Of a stretch of DNA of 42,978 nt, positions 21,609 to 30,601 are shown piece by piece (the first letter of the stretch is position 1; the number at the start of each line of letters is the position of its first letter). Under the pieces are notes generated by a model that saw only the letters and a program-made list of their open reading frames with translations, was not told the DNA's origin and ran no database searches. The DNA comes from Glaesserella australis (GTDB lineage Bacteria; Pseudomonadota; Gammaproteobacteria; Enterobacterales; Pasteurellaceae): the NCBI RefSeq assembly GCF_003260095.1, contig NZ_PTPX01000003.1, positions 1-42,978 of the forward strand. The letters are read 5' to 3'. Both the position numbers and the translations under genes were made by a program.

Positions 21609-22691
21609 TTATCTACACTGGGCTTTAAAACGTAATAGATGATCAAGCAACACAATCGCCATCATCGCTTCTGCAATAGGTACAGCACGAATACCAACGC
21701 AAGGGTCGTGGCGACCTTTAGTAACCACTTCAACAGGTTCATTATTGATATTCACGCTTTTACCTGGGACAGTAATACTGGAAGTAGGTTTTAGCGCAAT
21801 ATGGGCAATAATTGGCTGACCCGAGCTAATTCCCCCTAAAATACCACCAGCGTGATTTGAACAGAAACCATCTGGGGTCATTTCATCACGATGCTCACTA
21901 CCCTTTTGTTCCACAACATCAAAACCATCACCAATCTCAACGCCTTTTACTGCATTAATCGACATTAAGGCATGAGCAAGATCAGCATCAAGACGATCAA
22001 AAACAGGTTCACCTAAACCAACGGGAACGTGTTCTGCAATAACAGTCAATTTTGCGCCTATCGAATTACCTTCTTTTTTTAATTCACGAATTAACTCATC
22101 AAATTTTTCGATGGCAATCGGATCAGGACAGAAAAAAGGATTGCTGTTGACTTGTTGCCAATCAATTTTTTCAATATTTTCTACCGTTTTAGGATCAATT
22201 TTTACAGCACCAATTTGTGACAAATAACCACGGACTTCAATACCAAATTGTTCTCTGAGATATTTTTTAGCAATTGCGCCCGCTGCTACACGCATTGCCG
22301 TTTCACGTGCTGATGATCGTCCACCGCCACGATAATCACGGATACCATATTTTTGTTGATAGGTATAATCTGCATGCCCTGGGCGATATTTATGCATAAT
22401 GTCACCATAATCTTGTGAACGTTGGTCACCATTTTTGATGATTAAACCTATGCTCGTACCTGTTGTTTTACCTTCAAAAACGCCCGAGAGAATTTGAACT
22501 TCATCATCTTCACGACGTGGTGTGGTATAACGAGATGTTCCTGGTTTGCGACGATCTAAATCAGGTTGTAAATCTGCTTCACTCAGTTGCATATTAGGGG
22601 GAACACCGTCGACGATACAGCCTAATGCAATACCGTGTGACTCGCCAAAAGTAGTGACTTTAAAAAGTTGTCCAATGCTGTTGCCTGCCAT
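21609..22691 (-). CDS. aroC: Chorismate synthase
   Basis: Last step of the shikimate pathway: converts EPSP to chorismate using reduced FMN. The 360-residue protein (E. coli 361) shows the three family signatures: [19 protein letters not shown] near residue 13, the FMN/EPSP region [37 protein letters not shown] (in parts), and VDFRHDP-like [14 protein letters not shown] near the end. Chorismate also feeds the menaquinone route in which menE acts, two genes upstream. It begins 12 bp after the mechanosensitive-channel gene on the same strand and is probably last in the seqA-menE-msc-aroC unit. Confidence 0.97.
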   Translation of the reverse strand: MAGNSIGQLFKVTTFGESHGIALGCIVDGVPPNMQLSEADLQPDLDRRKPGTSRYTTPRREDDEVQILSGVFEGKTTGTSIGLIIKNGDQRSQDYGDIMHKYRPGHADYTYQQKYGIRDYRGGGRSSARETAMRVAAGAIAKKYLREQFGIEVRGYLSQIGAVKIDPKTVENIEKIDWQQVNSNPFFCPDPIAIEKFDELIRELKKEGNSIGAKLTVIAEHVPVGLGEPVFDRLDADLAHALMSINAVKGVEIGDGFDVVEQKGSEHRDEMTPDGFCSNHAGGILGGISSGQPIIAHIALKPTSSITVPGKSVNINNEPVEVVTKGRHDPCVGIRAVPIAEAMMAIVLLDHLLRFKAQCR

Positions 22692-22703
22692 GAATTCGTT
22701 TCC

Positions 22704-25700
22704 TTATTTAAAAGATTTAATCAGCCTTCTTTTCTCTTGGGGTTGATGCAAATGCACATCCATTTGATTGAAGGCAATTTTAATATGATGTTGGTTAAAT
22801 AATTCAGTAATCCTTTTATAAAGGAAATTACGTGTTGCACTGCGGTCGTCTAATTCAGGAACATAAACCGTAAATTCATGTTCAATCCATCCATCACCAA
22901 ATCCGACTAAATTTACATTTGGTGATGGTTCTTCCATCACTTTAGGGGCTTCGCTTGCTACTTGGAATAATAAGTTCCGTACAAGCTCTAAATTCGCCTC
23001 TGTGCTGATCTTAATGATAATTTGCAATCTGGTAATCGTATTATTGTATGTCCAGTTAATAAAACGGTCCGTGACAAATGCTTGGTTTGGTAATACAACT
23101 TCTTTATGTTCATCGTCCACTAAGGTTGTCGATCTCAAGCGGATACGGGTAATGACCCCTGTAAAGTTGCCAACCGTCACTTTATCGCCAACACGAATCG
23201 GGCGTTCAAATAATAAAATTGTCCCAGAGACAAAACTACCAAAAATTTCTCGCACCCCGAAACCTAGACCGACAGAAAGTGCCGTAAATACCCACTGAAT
23301 TTTACTCCATGAGATTCCTAGCGCAGAAAACGCCGAAATACTTCCAAAACAAACAATAAAATAGGTTAATACTGCGGTAATGGTATGTGGCGTTCCTTTC
23401 GATAATTTTAATCGAGAGAAGAAAGTGACTTCGAGTATCCCTTTAATGTTCTTCACAAGGACATAAGTGATAGTCACATAAAGGATAGAACGCAAAATAT
23501 TCAGTAACGTAACCGATTCTACGACGGTACCTTTTGAGGTGGTTTCAACCTGCTCCCATAAAATCACATTATTGAGATAATAAGCAATACTGATCAAATC
23601 AGACCAAATTGCATATAAAGAGACAAATAATACAACCCAACCAATCAAATCTGCCATACGGAAAATTTGTTCATTGACCGTTGAAATTTTTATCACTTCT
23701 TCAGGTTTATCTTTTGGCTCTTCTTTATTTTGTTCTAAGTTTTGTTCTCTTAATTTTTCCCGTTTTTTCTGTAAACGGCGGTATGCCATACGGCGAGATG
23801 AGATCGTTAACGAACGATAAGCAAAATAACGCCCAAATACCCAAACCAATGCGACTAAATAGGTTTTGATAATATGTTCAATGAGATAAACCGCCGTATA
23901 GTAATAACCTAGAATGATTAATACGATTAACGTAAGCGGTACGATAAAGAGAACAAAACGTAAAAGTTTAAATAGGCTAACACTGCGTTTTTTGCCATCT
24001 TCTGTTTTCGCATTTTCATATTCTTGAATACCACGATCGAGTAACGGACGTACCACAAAGGTACATAATGCTAGGGCAACAATAGTCACAACCTGACCAA
24101 TCACATCGTTGGTAAATCCAATCACTTCAACTTGAGAGAATATGGATGACACCAACAGTAAAACCACAATCCATACAGACTGCTTTATAATACGTTGGAA
24201 AATCTCATTACTTGTTTGTGGCATGCCAAAATGGCGATAGGCTAATCCATTTGGACGTAACAAGGATAAAATCGTTGCAAAAAACAGCCAATAACCAACC
24301 GCTTTTATTACCCAACCCCATGCAGCAAGAGGGTCTGGGAAAAAGAGATACAATACAACAGTCGCGATGACAAGAAACATCAAGCCACTTGGTAAGGCTA
24401 AAATAATGGTCCATAACATTGCCTCTGGTGAGTGCCAGTGACTATCGTTTTTAAGCGTATTAATCTGACTATTCAATACCGCTAATCTGGCTTTAATGGC
24501 TGGTTTCTTCCATAAAATCGCCCCATAAATTAGCAATAACATACCAATAAATGCCAAGGTAGAAGGTAAATTTTCTCCTAAATTCTCAAACCCTAAATAA
24601 CGGGTTAACATCGCCAATTCTGCAATCGCTTGTTTAGGGAAGGTTTCTAACCATGAAAGATCGATAGGATTATTACTTTTAACCCAAAAGCTCTGTTGCT
24701 GTAGCTGGTTTTGCAGATTATCACTGATCGTAATGATTTGGCGTTGCGTAGCTTCAATTTCATTAGATAGATTGAGCTGTAGATTTAATGTTTTAATTAA
24801 ATCAATAATAATTTTTTCACGCTCTGTAAGAATACTGGTCAGTGTTTTCTTTTCATTATCATCAAAGAGAACTTTATTCGTCGTTTCAATCTTTGAAATT
24901 ACATTATTAATGTTATAAAGCTCATCACGACTTTGTGATAAGTTAAATATCTCAACACGAAGATTCGCAATGTCATTTGCTAACCCTTTAATCAAACTCT
25001 CTGTTGGTAACGCTTGTTTTTGCTGATTAATAATGCGTGAAAGCACCAACGTCCCTTGAAGGGCACTAATTTGCTCTTCAATATTACGTTGTGTCTGGGT
25101 TAGACTATCTAAAACATTTTTTGCTCGTAAATTATCACGCGATAAAGTATTCGCTTTTTGAGTTTGCTCGACTAAAAATTGACTAAGATCCGTATTGATC
25201 GACAATTCATCATGAATCAATGGATTTTCAACTTTATTATTCGCTTTTAACTCTTCGGCTTGTTTTGCTTGTGCCTCATAAGCTTTTAGGCGGTTAGCGT
25301 TCAGCACTTCTTGCAGATCGGTAAGCTGTTTTTGCAAAATCTGTTGTTTTAGGGTAAGTTCTGAACGTTTTGCTTCATCAACCGAGAGCAGTAAATCGAC
25401 ATTTTGTCCAAGATAAAGATTATATTTGTTATTAGCATCAATAAATTTTAGTTCCGCATTATATTTATCAATGAGCGATTTACTGGCTTTGCTGTTATAT
25501 TTCCAACGGGTTAATTTCTCTGCTTGCTGATTATTTTCTGCTGTCTGTTTTCGTGTTTGTTCTGTTGCTGAACGATAAGTGGTCAAGCTTGCATTCACTT
25601 CATTTAATGCTGCTTGTAATGTGTTCAATTCTTGGTGAATACTGTCTTGTTTTTTCTCTAATTCTGACGTTTCTAATTGTGTAAAACGATTCGTTTCATC

Positions 25701-26000
25701 TTTGAGATCTTCTGTTAGTTTAGCAATGCTCTGCTGATAAGAATTCAGCGTTTTAGGTGCGTCTGCAACTTTAGTTTGTAACGCAACAAGATCTTGTTCT
25801 TGCTTCTTTGCTTTTTCAAGAAAGCCAATCGCACCTTCTAGGTTCTTCGCTAATTGTGTCGATTCACCCGATGTATCTGCTTTTACAGAATCTAACTGTA
25901 ATTTTAGATCATCTGCTGAAATAACATCTTCAGGTGCTGCTTGCACGGCAACTGAAAAGAAGGATAAACATATTGCTAACCAAAATGACTTTTTAAACAT
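22704..26000 (-). CDS. Large MscS-family mechanosensitive channel (MscK/MscM type)
   Basis: A 1098-residue channel that should open under membrane tension to release solutes. A cleavable signal peptide ends at AVQA-APED. Residues about 25-490 are a long Gln/Leu-rich coiled-coil periplasmic region. About eleven membrane helices follow (about 495-930). The C-terminal MscS core holds the pore-helix segment WVFTALSVGLGFGVREIFGSFVSG and the beta domain FERPIRVGDKVTVGNFTGVITRIRLRSTTL, then VVLPNQAFVTDRFINWT. Length and layout fit E. coli MscK (1120) and MscM (1107); I cannot say which, and MscK function also needs external potassium. Its start overlaps the menE end by 8 bp, indicating translational coupling. 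Confidence 0.88.
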   Translation of the reverse strand: MFKKSFWLAICLSFFSVAVQAAPEDVISADDLKLQLDSVKADTSGESTQLAKNLEGAIGFLEKAKKQEQDLVALQTKVADAPKTLNSYQQSIAKLTEDLKDETNRFTQLETSELEKKQDSIHQELNTLQAALNEVNASLTTYRSATEQTRKQTAENNQQAEKLTRWKYNSKASKSLIDKYNAELKFIDANNKYNLYLGQNVDLLLSVDEAKRSELTLKQQILQKQLTDLQEVLNANRLKAYEAQAKQAEELKANNKVENPLIHDELSINTDLSQFLVEQTQKANTLSRDNLRAKNVLDSLTQTQRNIEEQISALQGTLVLSRIINQQKQALPTESLIKGLANDIANLRVEIFNLSQSRDELYNINNVISKIETTNKVLFDDNEKKTLTSILTEREKIIIDLIKTLNLQLNLSNEIEATQRQIITISDNLQNQLQQQSFWVKSNNPIDLSWLETFPKQAIAELAMLTRYLGFENLGENLPSTLAFIGMLLLIYGAILWKKPAIKARLAVLNSQINTLKNDSHWHSPEAMLWTIILALPSGLMFLVIATVVLYLFFPDPLAAWGWVIKAVGYWLFFATILSLLRPNGLAYRHFGMPQTSNEIFQRIIKQSVWIVVLLLVSSIFSQVEVIGFTNDVIGQVVTIVALALCTFVVRPLLDRGIQEYENAKTEDGKKRSVSLFKLLRFVLFIVPLTLIVLIILGYYYTAVYLIEHIIKTYLVALVWVFGRYFAYRSLTISSRRMAYRRLQKKREKLREQNLEQNKEEPKDKPEEVIKISTVNEQIFRMADLIGWVVLFVSLYAIWSDLISIAYYLNNVILWEQVETTSKGTVVESVTLLNILRSILYVTITYVLVKNIKGILEVTFFSRLKLSKGTPHTITAVLTYFIVCFGSISAFSALGISWSKIQWVFTALSVGLGFGVREIFGSFVSGTILLFERPIRVGDKVTVGNFTGVITRIRLRSTTLVDDEHKEVVLPNQAFVTDRFINWTYNNTITRLQIIIKISTEANLELVRNLLFQVASEAPKVMEEPSPNVNLVGFGDGWIEHEFTVYVPELDDRSATRNFLYKRITELFNQHHIKIAFNQMDVHLHQPQEKRRLIKSFK

Positions 26001-27417
26001 GGTTCTCTCTTATACGTTGTGCTACATACTCTTTGATTTGCTTACGGGAAATTTTAATCCCACTTCCTTGCTCAATACCTTTATCTAAGGGGAAATATTG
26101 AATAGGTTGTTTAAATTTTTCTAAGCGCTGTTTTGCAAAATCTTGCAATGAACTGACCGCTTGTTGATGAAATGGTTCGCTTAATGCAACAACAGCCACA
26201 GGACGTTCGCCAAATTCCACATCAGACACTGGCACGACAAACGCCTGCGTTACCCAAGGGTGCAATAATAAAATCTGCTCTATTTCTTCTGGCTGAATAT
26301 TCTCGCCGCCTGAAATAAACATATTATCCAATCTGCCTAATACCGTTAATTTTCCTTGAGAGTTCCAAGCACCACGATCTTTCGTGGCAAACCAGCCATC
26401 TTGATTCGTTAATGGTATTATTTCGCCTTTATTCCAATAACCTAACGCTAAACTTTGACCTCTCACCCAAATTTCATTTTCAACAATAGTTACTTCTCGA
26501 TTGGCTAAAGGGAAACCAACATTATCTCTCTCATTTTTCACAGCGCAAATGGTCGATGCCATTTCGGTCATACCATAACCTACGTAAGTGGTGATCCCTT
26601 GTTTTTGGGCTTGAACAATCAAATCTTCAGGAATTGCGGTACCGCCTAACAAAATATGTTGTGAAATATGTTTATTACCAAGCCAGTCTAAATAACGCTG
26701 TAATTGGGTTGGCACTAAAGAAGCGTGGCTTACTTTAGATAATGAGTGCCAAAAGCTGTTTTTTGTCTCGCTAATATAAAGCGTCGCACCTTGCATTAGC
26801 CAACGCCATACAATGCCCTGCCCTGATACGTGAAACAACGGCAAACTCAGTAGCCAAGAGTTTGTTTCACTAAAGTGCATAAAATCGCAAACCCCTTGGG
26901 CATTGGCTAGATGTTGCGCCATGGTATGAACAACAGCTTTTGGTTTACCTGACGACCCTGATGTTAAGGTCAACGTTGCAGGCTGATGTAAATCTAAAGG
27001 GGTGATTACTTGATTTAAATCGCTTTTACAAGCGGTCGGATTCTCAAAAAATTTTACAAAAAGCTGATCGGTTATCAAAATCTTAATTTGATTATTCTGC
27101 AAGATTTGCTCTCTCTGTTGCTCAGTTATTGCCGGGTTTAACATTAAAATCTGTCTGCCACTTGTTAAAGCACCACAATAACAAAGTAACCCAATGAATC
27201 GATCTGAACCTAAATAGGCGATAACGCGATGCTCTTTTGCAAAAAAATCCATCAAACTCACCGCTTGCACAAGGAATTGGGATAATGACTGCCAAGAAAT
27301 AGATGAAGGAAGAGAAGAGAAGACAGAATTTCCTTTTTCCCACACAACCGCACACGATTGAGCCTTTTTCTCAGCCCAATGTACAATGGGAAAAACAGGA
27401 AATTCTACTAAAGGCAT
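25993..27417 (-). CDS. menE: o-succinylbenzoate-CoA ligase
   Basis: Activates o-succinylbenzoate to its CoA thioester in menaquinone synthesis. The 474-residue ANL-family enzyme has the P-loop TLTSGSSGKPKAVVHT, the GYGMTEMAST motif, the hinge and ATP-contact region WFATKDRGAW...LGRLDNMFISGGENIQPEEIE, and the C-terminal lysine in GIKISRKQIKEY. Three USS cores lie inside the gene (27028-27037, 27260-27267, 26155-26164), unusually many for one coding region. It starts 12 bp after seqA and overlaps the following channel gene. Acyl-CoA synthetases look alike, so MenE rests partly on resemblance and gene order. Confidence 0.85.
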   Translation of the reverse strand: MPLVEFPVFPIVHWAEKKAQSCAVVWEKGNSVFSSLPSSISWQSLSQFLVQAVSLMDFFAKEHRVIAYLGSDRFIGLLCYCGALTSGRQILMLNPAITEQQREQILQNNQIKILITDQLFVKFFENPTACKSDLNQVITPLDLHQPATLTLTSGSSGKPKAVVHTMAQHLANAQGVCDFMHFSETNSWLLSLPLFHVSGQGIVWRWLMQGATLYISETKNSFWHSLSKVSHASLVPTQLQRYLDWLGNKHISQHILLGGTAIPEDLIVQAQKQGITTYVGYGMTEMASTICAVKNERDNVGFPLANREVTIVENEIWVRGQSLALGYWNKGEIIPLTNQDGWFATKDRGAWNSQGKLTVLGRLDNMFISGGENIQPEEIEQILLLHPWVTQAFVVPVSDVEFGERPVAVVALSEPFHQQAVSSLQDFAKQRLEKFKQPIQYFPLDKGIEQGSGIKISRKQIKEYVAQRIRENHV

Positions 27418-27429
27418 AGATATCTTTGA

Positions 27430-27990
27430 CTAATTAAATAGGGATTTAATACGAGCAACTAATTCTTCAGGTAACTCTAACGCATTCATTAATGCACAAA
27501 GAATAATACCCTTGCGTTCCGTATTGTTGTTGGTAATTACCCAAAATGGCGAATCTGGAATTTGCTTCGCTTTTACACTTGAGCCCGTGGCTAAAATAGT
27601 TTGTTCATCTCGAGCGAAATAAATACGTTCACTGCCTTGAACATTTTCTGTCGCATGAGAAAATCCTTCTGGATCTGCGCGATAAATAGCAGAAAGTAGC
27701 TGTAAAAAACGATTTACACCTTTAGTTTCATTAATAAATGCACTTGATGCAAGTACAAACTCAATCTGTTTTACAATTTTTTCTTGCTGATTAAGTGATT
27801 GTTTTTTCTTCGGCAATTTAGCGAGATCTTTTAACTCATTCAGCATATTTTCTTGTACAAGTACAAACGGCTGTGGTGAAGCTGGTAAACGTAGTAAACG
27901 ACGCAAAATATCTGACGCACTTTCACCAATAGACTGAGTTCTGCTTGCAATATAATGGTATAATTCATCATCAACTTCGATTGTTTTCAT
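27430..27990 (-). CDS. seqA: Negative modulator of replication initiation SeqA
   Basis: Binds hemimethylated GATC sites and sequesters oriC after initiation. The 186-residue protein (E. coli 181) has the N-terminal oligomerisation helix MKTIEVDDELYHYIASRTQSIGESASDILRRLL (in parts), a Lys/Gln linker (about 65-90), and the C-terminal DNA-binding domain with RYFLQLLSAIYR-like NRFLQLLSAIYRADPEGF and GRKRIYFA-like GSERIYFARDEQTILATG. The start at 27990 was chosen over one 17 codons upstream because GGGGA precedes it and the family starts MK(T/I)IEVD. It diverges from ybfF, as in E. coli, and leads the menE-channel-aroC run. Confidence 0.95.
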   Translation of the reverse strand: MKTIEVDDELYHYIASRTQSIGESASDILRRLLRLPASPQPFVLVQENMLNELKDLAKLPKKKQSLNQQEKIVKQIEFVLASSAFINETKGVNRFLQLLSAIYRADPEGFSHATENVQGSERIYFARDEQTILATGSSVKAKQIPDSPFWVITNNNTERKGIILCALMNALELPEELVARIKSLFN

Positions 27991-28097
27991 CTTGTCCCCT
28001 AAATAACTTGATTCCAGAAAAATTCTAGGCATTATACGCATTTCCGATCTTTTTGACAGGATCTAAATACGATATTTGGATAAATTTTAGATAAAAA

Positions 28098-28883
28098 ATG
28101 GCAGAAAAAATGTATCTTCATCATCAATTTCAAAAAGCGTCTCTTCCTGAAACAAATTCAGCACAAACCATGGTATTTATCCACGGTTTGTTCGGCGATC
28201 TCAATAACTTAGGTGTTATCGCCAGAGCTTTTTCTGAACAATTTAATATTTTAAGAGTTGACCTACGCAATCATGGACAGTCTTTTCACAGCGATACCAT
28301 GAATTATGCAGTGATGGCTGAAGATCTACGCGATCTTTTAGTTCATCTCAAACTGGATAATGTGATTCTTATTGGGCATTCTATGGGCGGAAAAACAGCA
28401 ATGACACTTGCACATATTGCCCCAGAACTTGTCGATAAATTAGTCGTTATTGATATTGCACCTGTTGCTTACCATCTTCATCGTCATGATGATATTTTTG
28501 CAGGGTTATTTGCGGTAAAAGCAGAAAAGCCAGCAAATCGCCAAGAAGCAAAGCTGGCAATTGCTAAAGGGATTGATGATGAAGGGATTCAACAATTTAT
28601 GTTGAAATCCTTTGATCCACAAAGCCCTGAGTCATTTAAATTTAATCTATCAGGCTTAAGACAGAATTATGCAAATTTAATGGGGTGGAACCCTGTTTTT
28701 GTGGATAAACCCACACTTTTTATTAAAGGTGCGCTATCGGATTATTTACAAGATAAAGATACAAAACAGATTCTGACACAATTTCCACAAGCAAGATCCT
28801 TTGTCGTCAGTAATGCGGACCATTGGGTTCATGCTGAAAAACCCGATGCAGTTATTCGTGCGGTTCAAAAATTTATCGCTTAA
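28098..28883 (+). CDS. ybfF: Alpha/beta hydrolase, esterase YbfF
   Basis: A 261-residue soluble alpha/beta hydrolase that in E. coli hydrolyses short-chain acyl esters, including acyl-CoA-like substrates. The oxyanion region is FIHGLFGDLNNLG, the nucleophile elbow GHSMGGKTAM (Ser near residue 95), the acid is likely in the LSDYLQDKDT region, and the catalytic His is in NADHWVHAEKP. No signal peptide. The neighbouring divergent seqA is the same partner as in E. coli. The physiological substrate is not readable from sequence. Confidence 0.9.
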   Translation: MAEKMYLHHQFQKASLPETNSAQTMVFIHGLFGDLNNLGVIARAFSEQFNILRVDLRNHGQSFHSDTMNYAVMAEDLRDLLVHLKLDNVILIGHSMGGKTAMTLAHIAPELVDKLVVIDIAPVAYHLHRHDDIFAGLFAVKAEKPANRQEAKLAIAKGIDDEGIQQFMLKSFDPQSPESFKFNLSGLRQNYANLMGWNPVFVDKPTLFIKGALSDYLQDKDTKQILTQFPQARSFVVSNADHWVHAEKPDAVIRAVQKFIA

Positions 28884-28890
28884 CAGAAAT

Positions 28891-28926
28891 AAAATGCCCT
28901 TAAACCATCAGGAATAAGGGCAATGC
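28891..28926 (-). terminator. sspB terminator
   Basis: TGCCCTTA (28895-28902) pairs with TAAGGGCA (28915-28922) around a 12-nt loop. On the minus strand the stem runs into TTTTATTTCT, a U-rich tail. It lies between convergent ybfF and sspB and fits sspAB best. Confidence 0.8.
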
Positions 28927-28941
28927 TAAACTTTGATAATG

Positions 28942-29358
28942 TTATTTAACAAGTTTTAGATGTGAGCTTTTTTTCTTAATTGGCGCTTTCTTTTCAAGTT
29001 CAGGTTGTTTAGATGCCATGCGTTTTAGATAGCTTTCTTCTGAATAAAATGGCTCTTCTTGAAACATCACACCATCTCCATTTTCTTGTGCATAAATCGC
29101 TTCTGCAGCACCAAATGGAATATAGATATCACGTAGCATACCCTGGAATCTAGCACTAAAGCTAATGAATTCATCGTTTACAACATATTGACCAATAGAA
29201 CGTGGTGAAATATTTAAGATAATTTTACCATCACGAACAAATTCCATGGGTACATCTACATCTGGATATTGTGCATTGACTAATAAATAAGGGGTATTGT
29301 CATTATCAATGATCCAGTTGTAATAAGCATGGTAAAGATAAGGGCGTAAGGCTTTCAT
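28942..29358 (-). CDS. sspB: ClpXP adaptor SspB
   Basis: Delivers ssrA-tagged proteins to the ClpXP protease. The 138-residue form (E. coli 165) keeps the substrate-binding Sm-like domain (YLLVNAQYPDVDVPMEFVRDGKIILNIS in parts, then FSARFQGMLRDIYIPFGAAEAIYAQENG). The disordered linker is shortened, and the protein ends SSHLKLVK, matching the ClpX-binding XB tail (LxVVK-like). Its ATG overlaps the sspA stop by one base, so the two are translated together. A terminator follows. Confidence 0.93.
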   Translation of the reverse strand: MKALRPYLYHAYYNWIIDNDNTPYLLVNAQYPDVDVPMEFVRDGKIILNISPRSIGQYVVNDEFISFSARFQGMLRDIYIPFGAAEAIYAQENGDGVMFQEEPFYSEESYLKRMASKQPELEKKAPIKKKSSHLKLVK

Positions 29359-29999
29359 TAATCTTTGTCGTCCATTAGATTTTTAGGTACGCTACCGCCG
29401 ATAGATTGCACAAAACTATCTCGCTTAAAGACACGGCTCATATAAGCCTTGACCGCTTTAGCGCCTGCACCTGTAAATTCAACACCTAAGCTACTCATTT
29501 TCCAAAGTAATGGAGCCACATAGCAATCCACTAAACTAAAATCTTCACTTAAAAAATAGGTAGAGTCTGCAAATACAGGACCTAGTGCTAATACTTCTTC
29601 ACGTAACTGATTTAGTGCTTTTTGAGCATCAGGTGTCGTTGGATCACGATCAATAAAGTCCATTAATGAGTACCAATCATTCTGAATACGATGCATATTC
29701 AAACGGCACTGTGCACGTAATACAGGATAAACAGGCATTAATGGAGGATGAGGGAAACGCTCATCCAAATATTCCATAATAATTCGTGCATTAGATAAGA
29801 CTAAATCACGATCAACAAGCGTTGGAACTGTTCCTCGTGGATTAACTTCTACTAAATCCTCAGAAATTGAACCAGGTGCAATATTTTCAATTTCATATGC
29901 CACCCCTTTTTCTGCCAAAACAATACGAACTTGATGGCTATAGATATCTGTTTTTGATGAAAAAAGTGTAGGAACGGAACGTTTATTCGCGCTTGTCAT
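29358..29999 (-). CDS. sspA: Stringent starvation protein A
   Basis: RNA-polymerase-associated, GST-fold transcription factor active in starvation and acid stress. The 213 residues (E. coli 212) show the thioredoxin-like N domain (TLFSSKTDIYSHQVRIVLAEKGV) and the helical C domain with SEDFSLVDCYVAPLLWKM. The usual catalytic GST residue is absent, as in all SspA. The conserved surface segment PPLMPVYPVLRAQCRLN is intact. An AGGAG-like site precedes the start, and it forms a two-gene operon with sspB. Confidence 0.94.
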   Translation of the reverse strand: MTSANKRSVPTLFSSKTDIYSHQVRIVLAEKGVAYEIENIAPGSISEDLVEVNPRGTVPTLVDRDLVLSNARIIMEYLDERFPHPPLMPVYPVLRAQCRLNMHRIQNDWYSLMDFIDRDPTTPDAQKALNQLREEVLALGPVFADSTYFLSEDFSLVDCYVAPLLWKMSSLGVEFTGAGAKAVKAYMSRVFKRDSFVQSIGGSVPKNLMDDKD

Positions 30000-30151
30000 T
30001 GATTTCTCCTAATAAAAATTCTTTTCAAATTTGATCTCGTTATTCTAGCACATTGCACAGTGCTGGGCATAGCGCTATTTTTTATATCTGACTAATGTTA
30101 TTTATTCCCTTAAACTTTATCAAGTTATCTTCACAATTTTTCACAAACCTT

Positions 30152-30180
30152 TTGACACTAAAGAATAACCAGTCTACGAT
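30152..30180 (+). promoter_or_regulatory. tmaR promoter
   Basis: A perfect TTGACA (30152-30157), a 17-bp spacer and TACGAT (30175-30180). Transcription would start near 30187, about 30 nt before the ATG at 30218. This is one of the best sigma-70 matches in the window. Confidence 0.7.
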
Positions 30181-30217
30181 TTATATGAACTACTTTACCT
30201 ACTATGAGGAAATTTCA

Positions 30218-30547
30218 ATGGATAGTAATAAAAAACAACCTTTCCAAGATATGTTAGATTATGTACATCTTTATCGTTTAAAAAATAAACTGCTACGTGA
30301 AACAGCAGATAACGATAGAAAGATCCGTGATAATCAAAAACGTGCATTGCTTTTAGAGAATTTAAATCAATATATTACTGATAATATGTCTATTGATGAA
30401 ATTCGAGCCATTATCCATAACATGAAAGATGACTATGAAAATCGTGTAGATGATTACATGATCCGTAATGCTGAATTATCAAAAGAGCGCCGCGAAATCC
30501 GTAGAAGAATGGCAGAACACGCATCTAAAAAAACTGAGAAAGCGTAA
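30218..30547 (+). CDS. tmaR: PTS regulator TmaR (YeeX, DUF496)
   Basis: A 109-residue coiled-coil protein. In E. coli, TmaR forms a polar cluster that sequesters enzyme I of the sugar phosphotransferase system. The family core is unmistakable: [74 protein letters not shown] seven bases before ATG 30218 decides the start; in-frame upstream ATGs would add non-family sequence and lie upstream of or at the promoter. The gene stands alone between divergent sspA and a strong terminator. Confidence 0.92.
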   Translation: MDSNKKQPFQDMLDYVHLYRLKNKLLRETADNDRKIRDNQKRALLLENLNQYITDNMSIDEIRAIIHNMKDDYENRVDDYMIRNAELSKERREIRRRMAEHASKKTEKA

Positions 30548-30563
30548 CTATCATATAAACAAT

Positions 30564-30598
30564 AAAACCACCGCTAATGGTGGTTTTATTATTTTATT
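30564..30598. terminator. Terminator between tmaR and hisC
   Basis: AAAACCACC (30564-30572) pairs with GGTGGTTTT (30579-30587), followed by ATTATTTTATT. The complementary strand also runs into a T-rich tail, so it can serve convergent hisC as well. Confidence 0.9.
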
Positions 30599-30601
30599 CA
30601 T

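Noticed and set aside
22546-24918. Several plus-strand open frames opposite aroC and the mechanosensitive channel gene
   Set aside because: Composition reflects the coding gene on the other strand; no independent support.
30095-30217. Longer N-terminus for TmaR
   Set aside because: The promoter at 30152-30180 would lie inside it, and GAGGA marks ATG 30218, which gives the normal family length.
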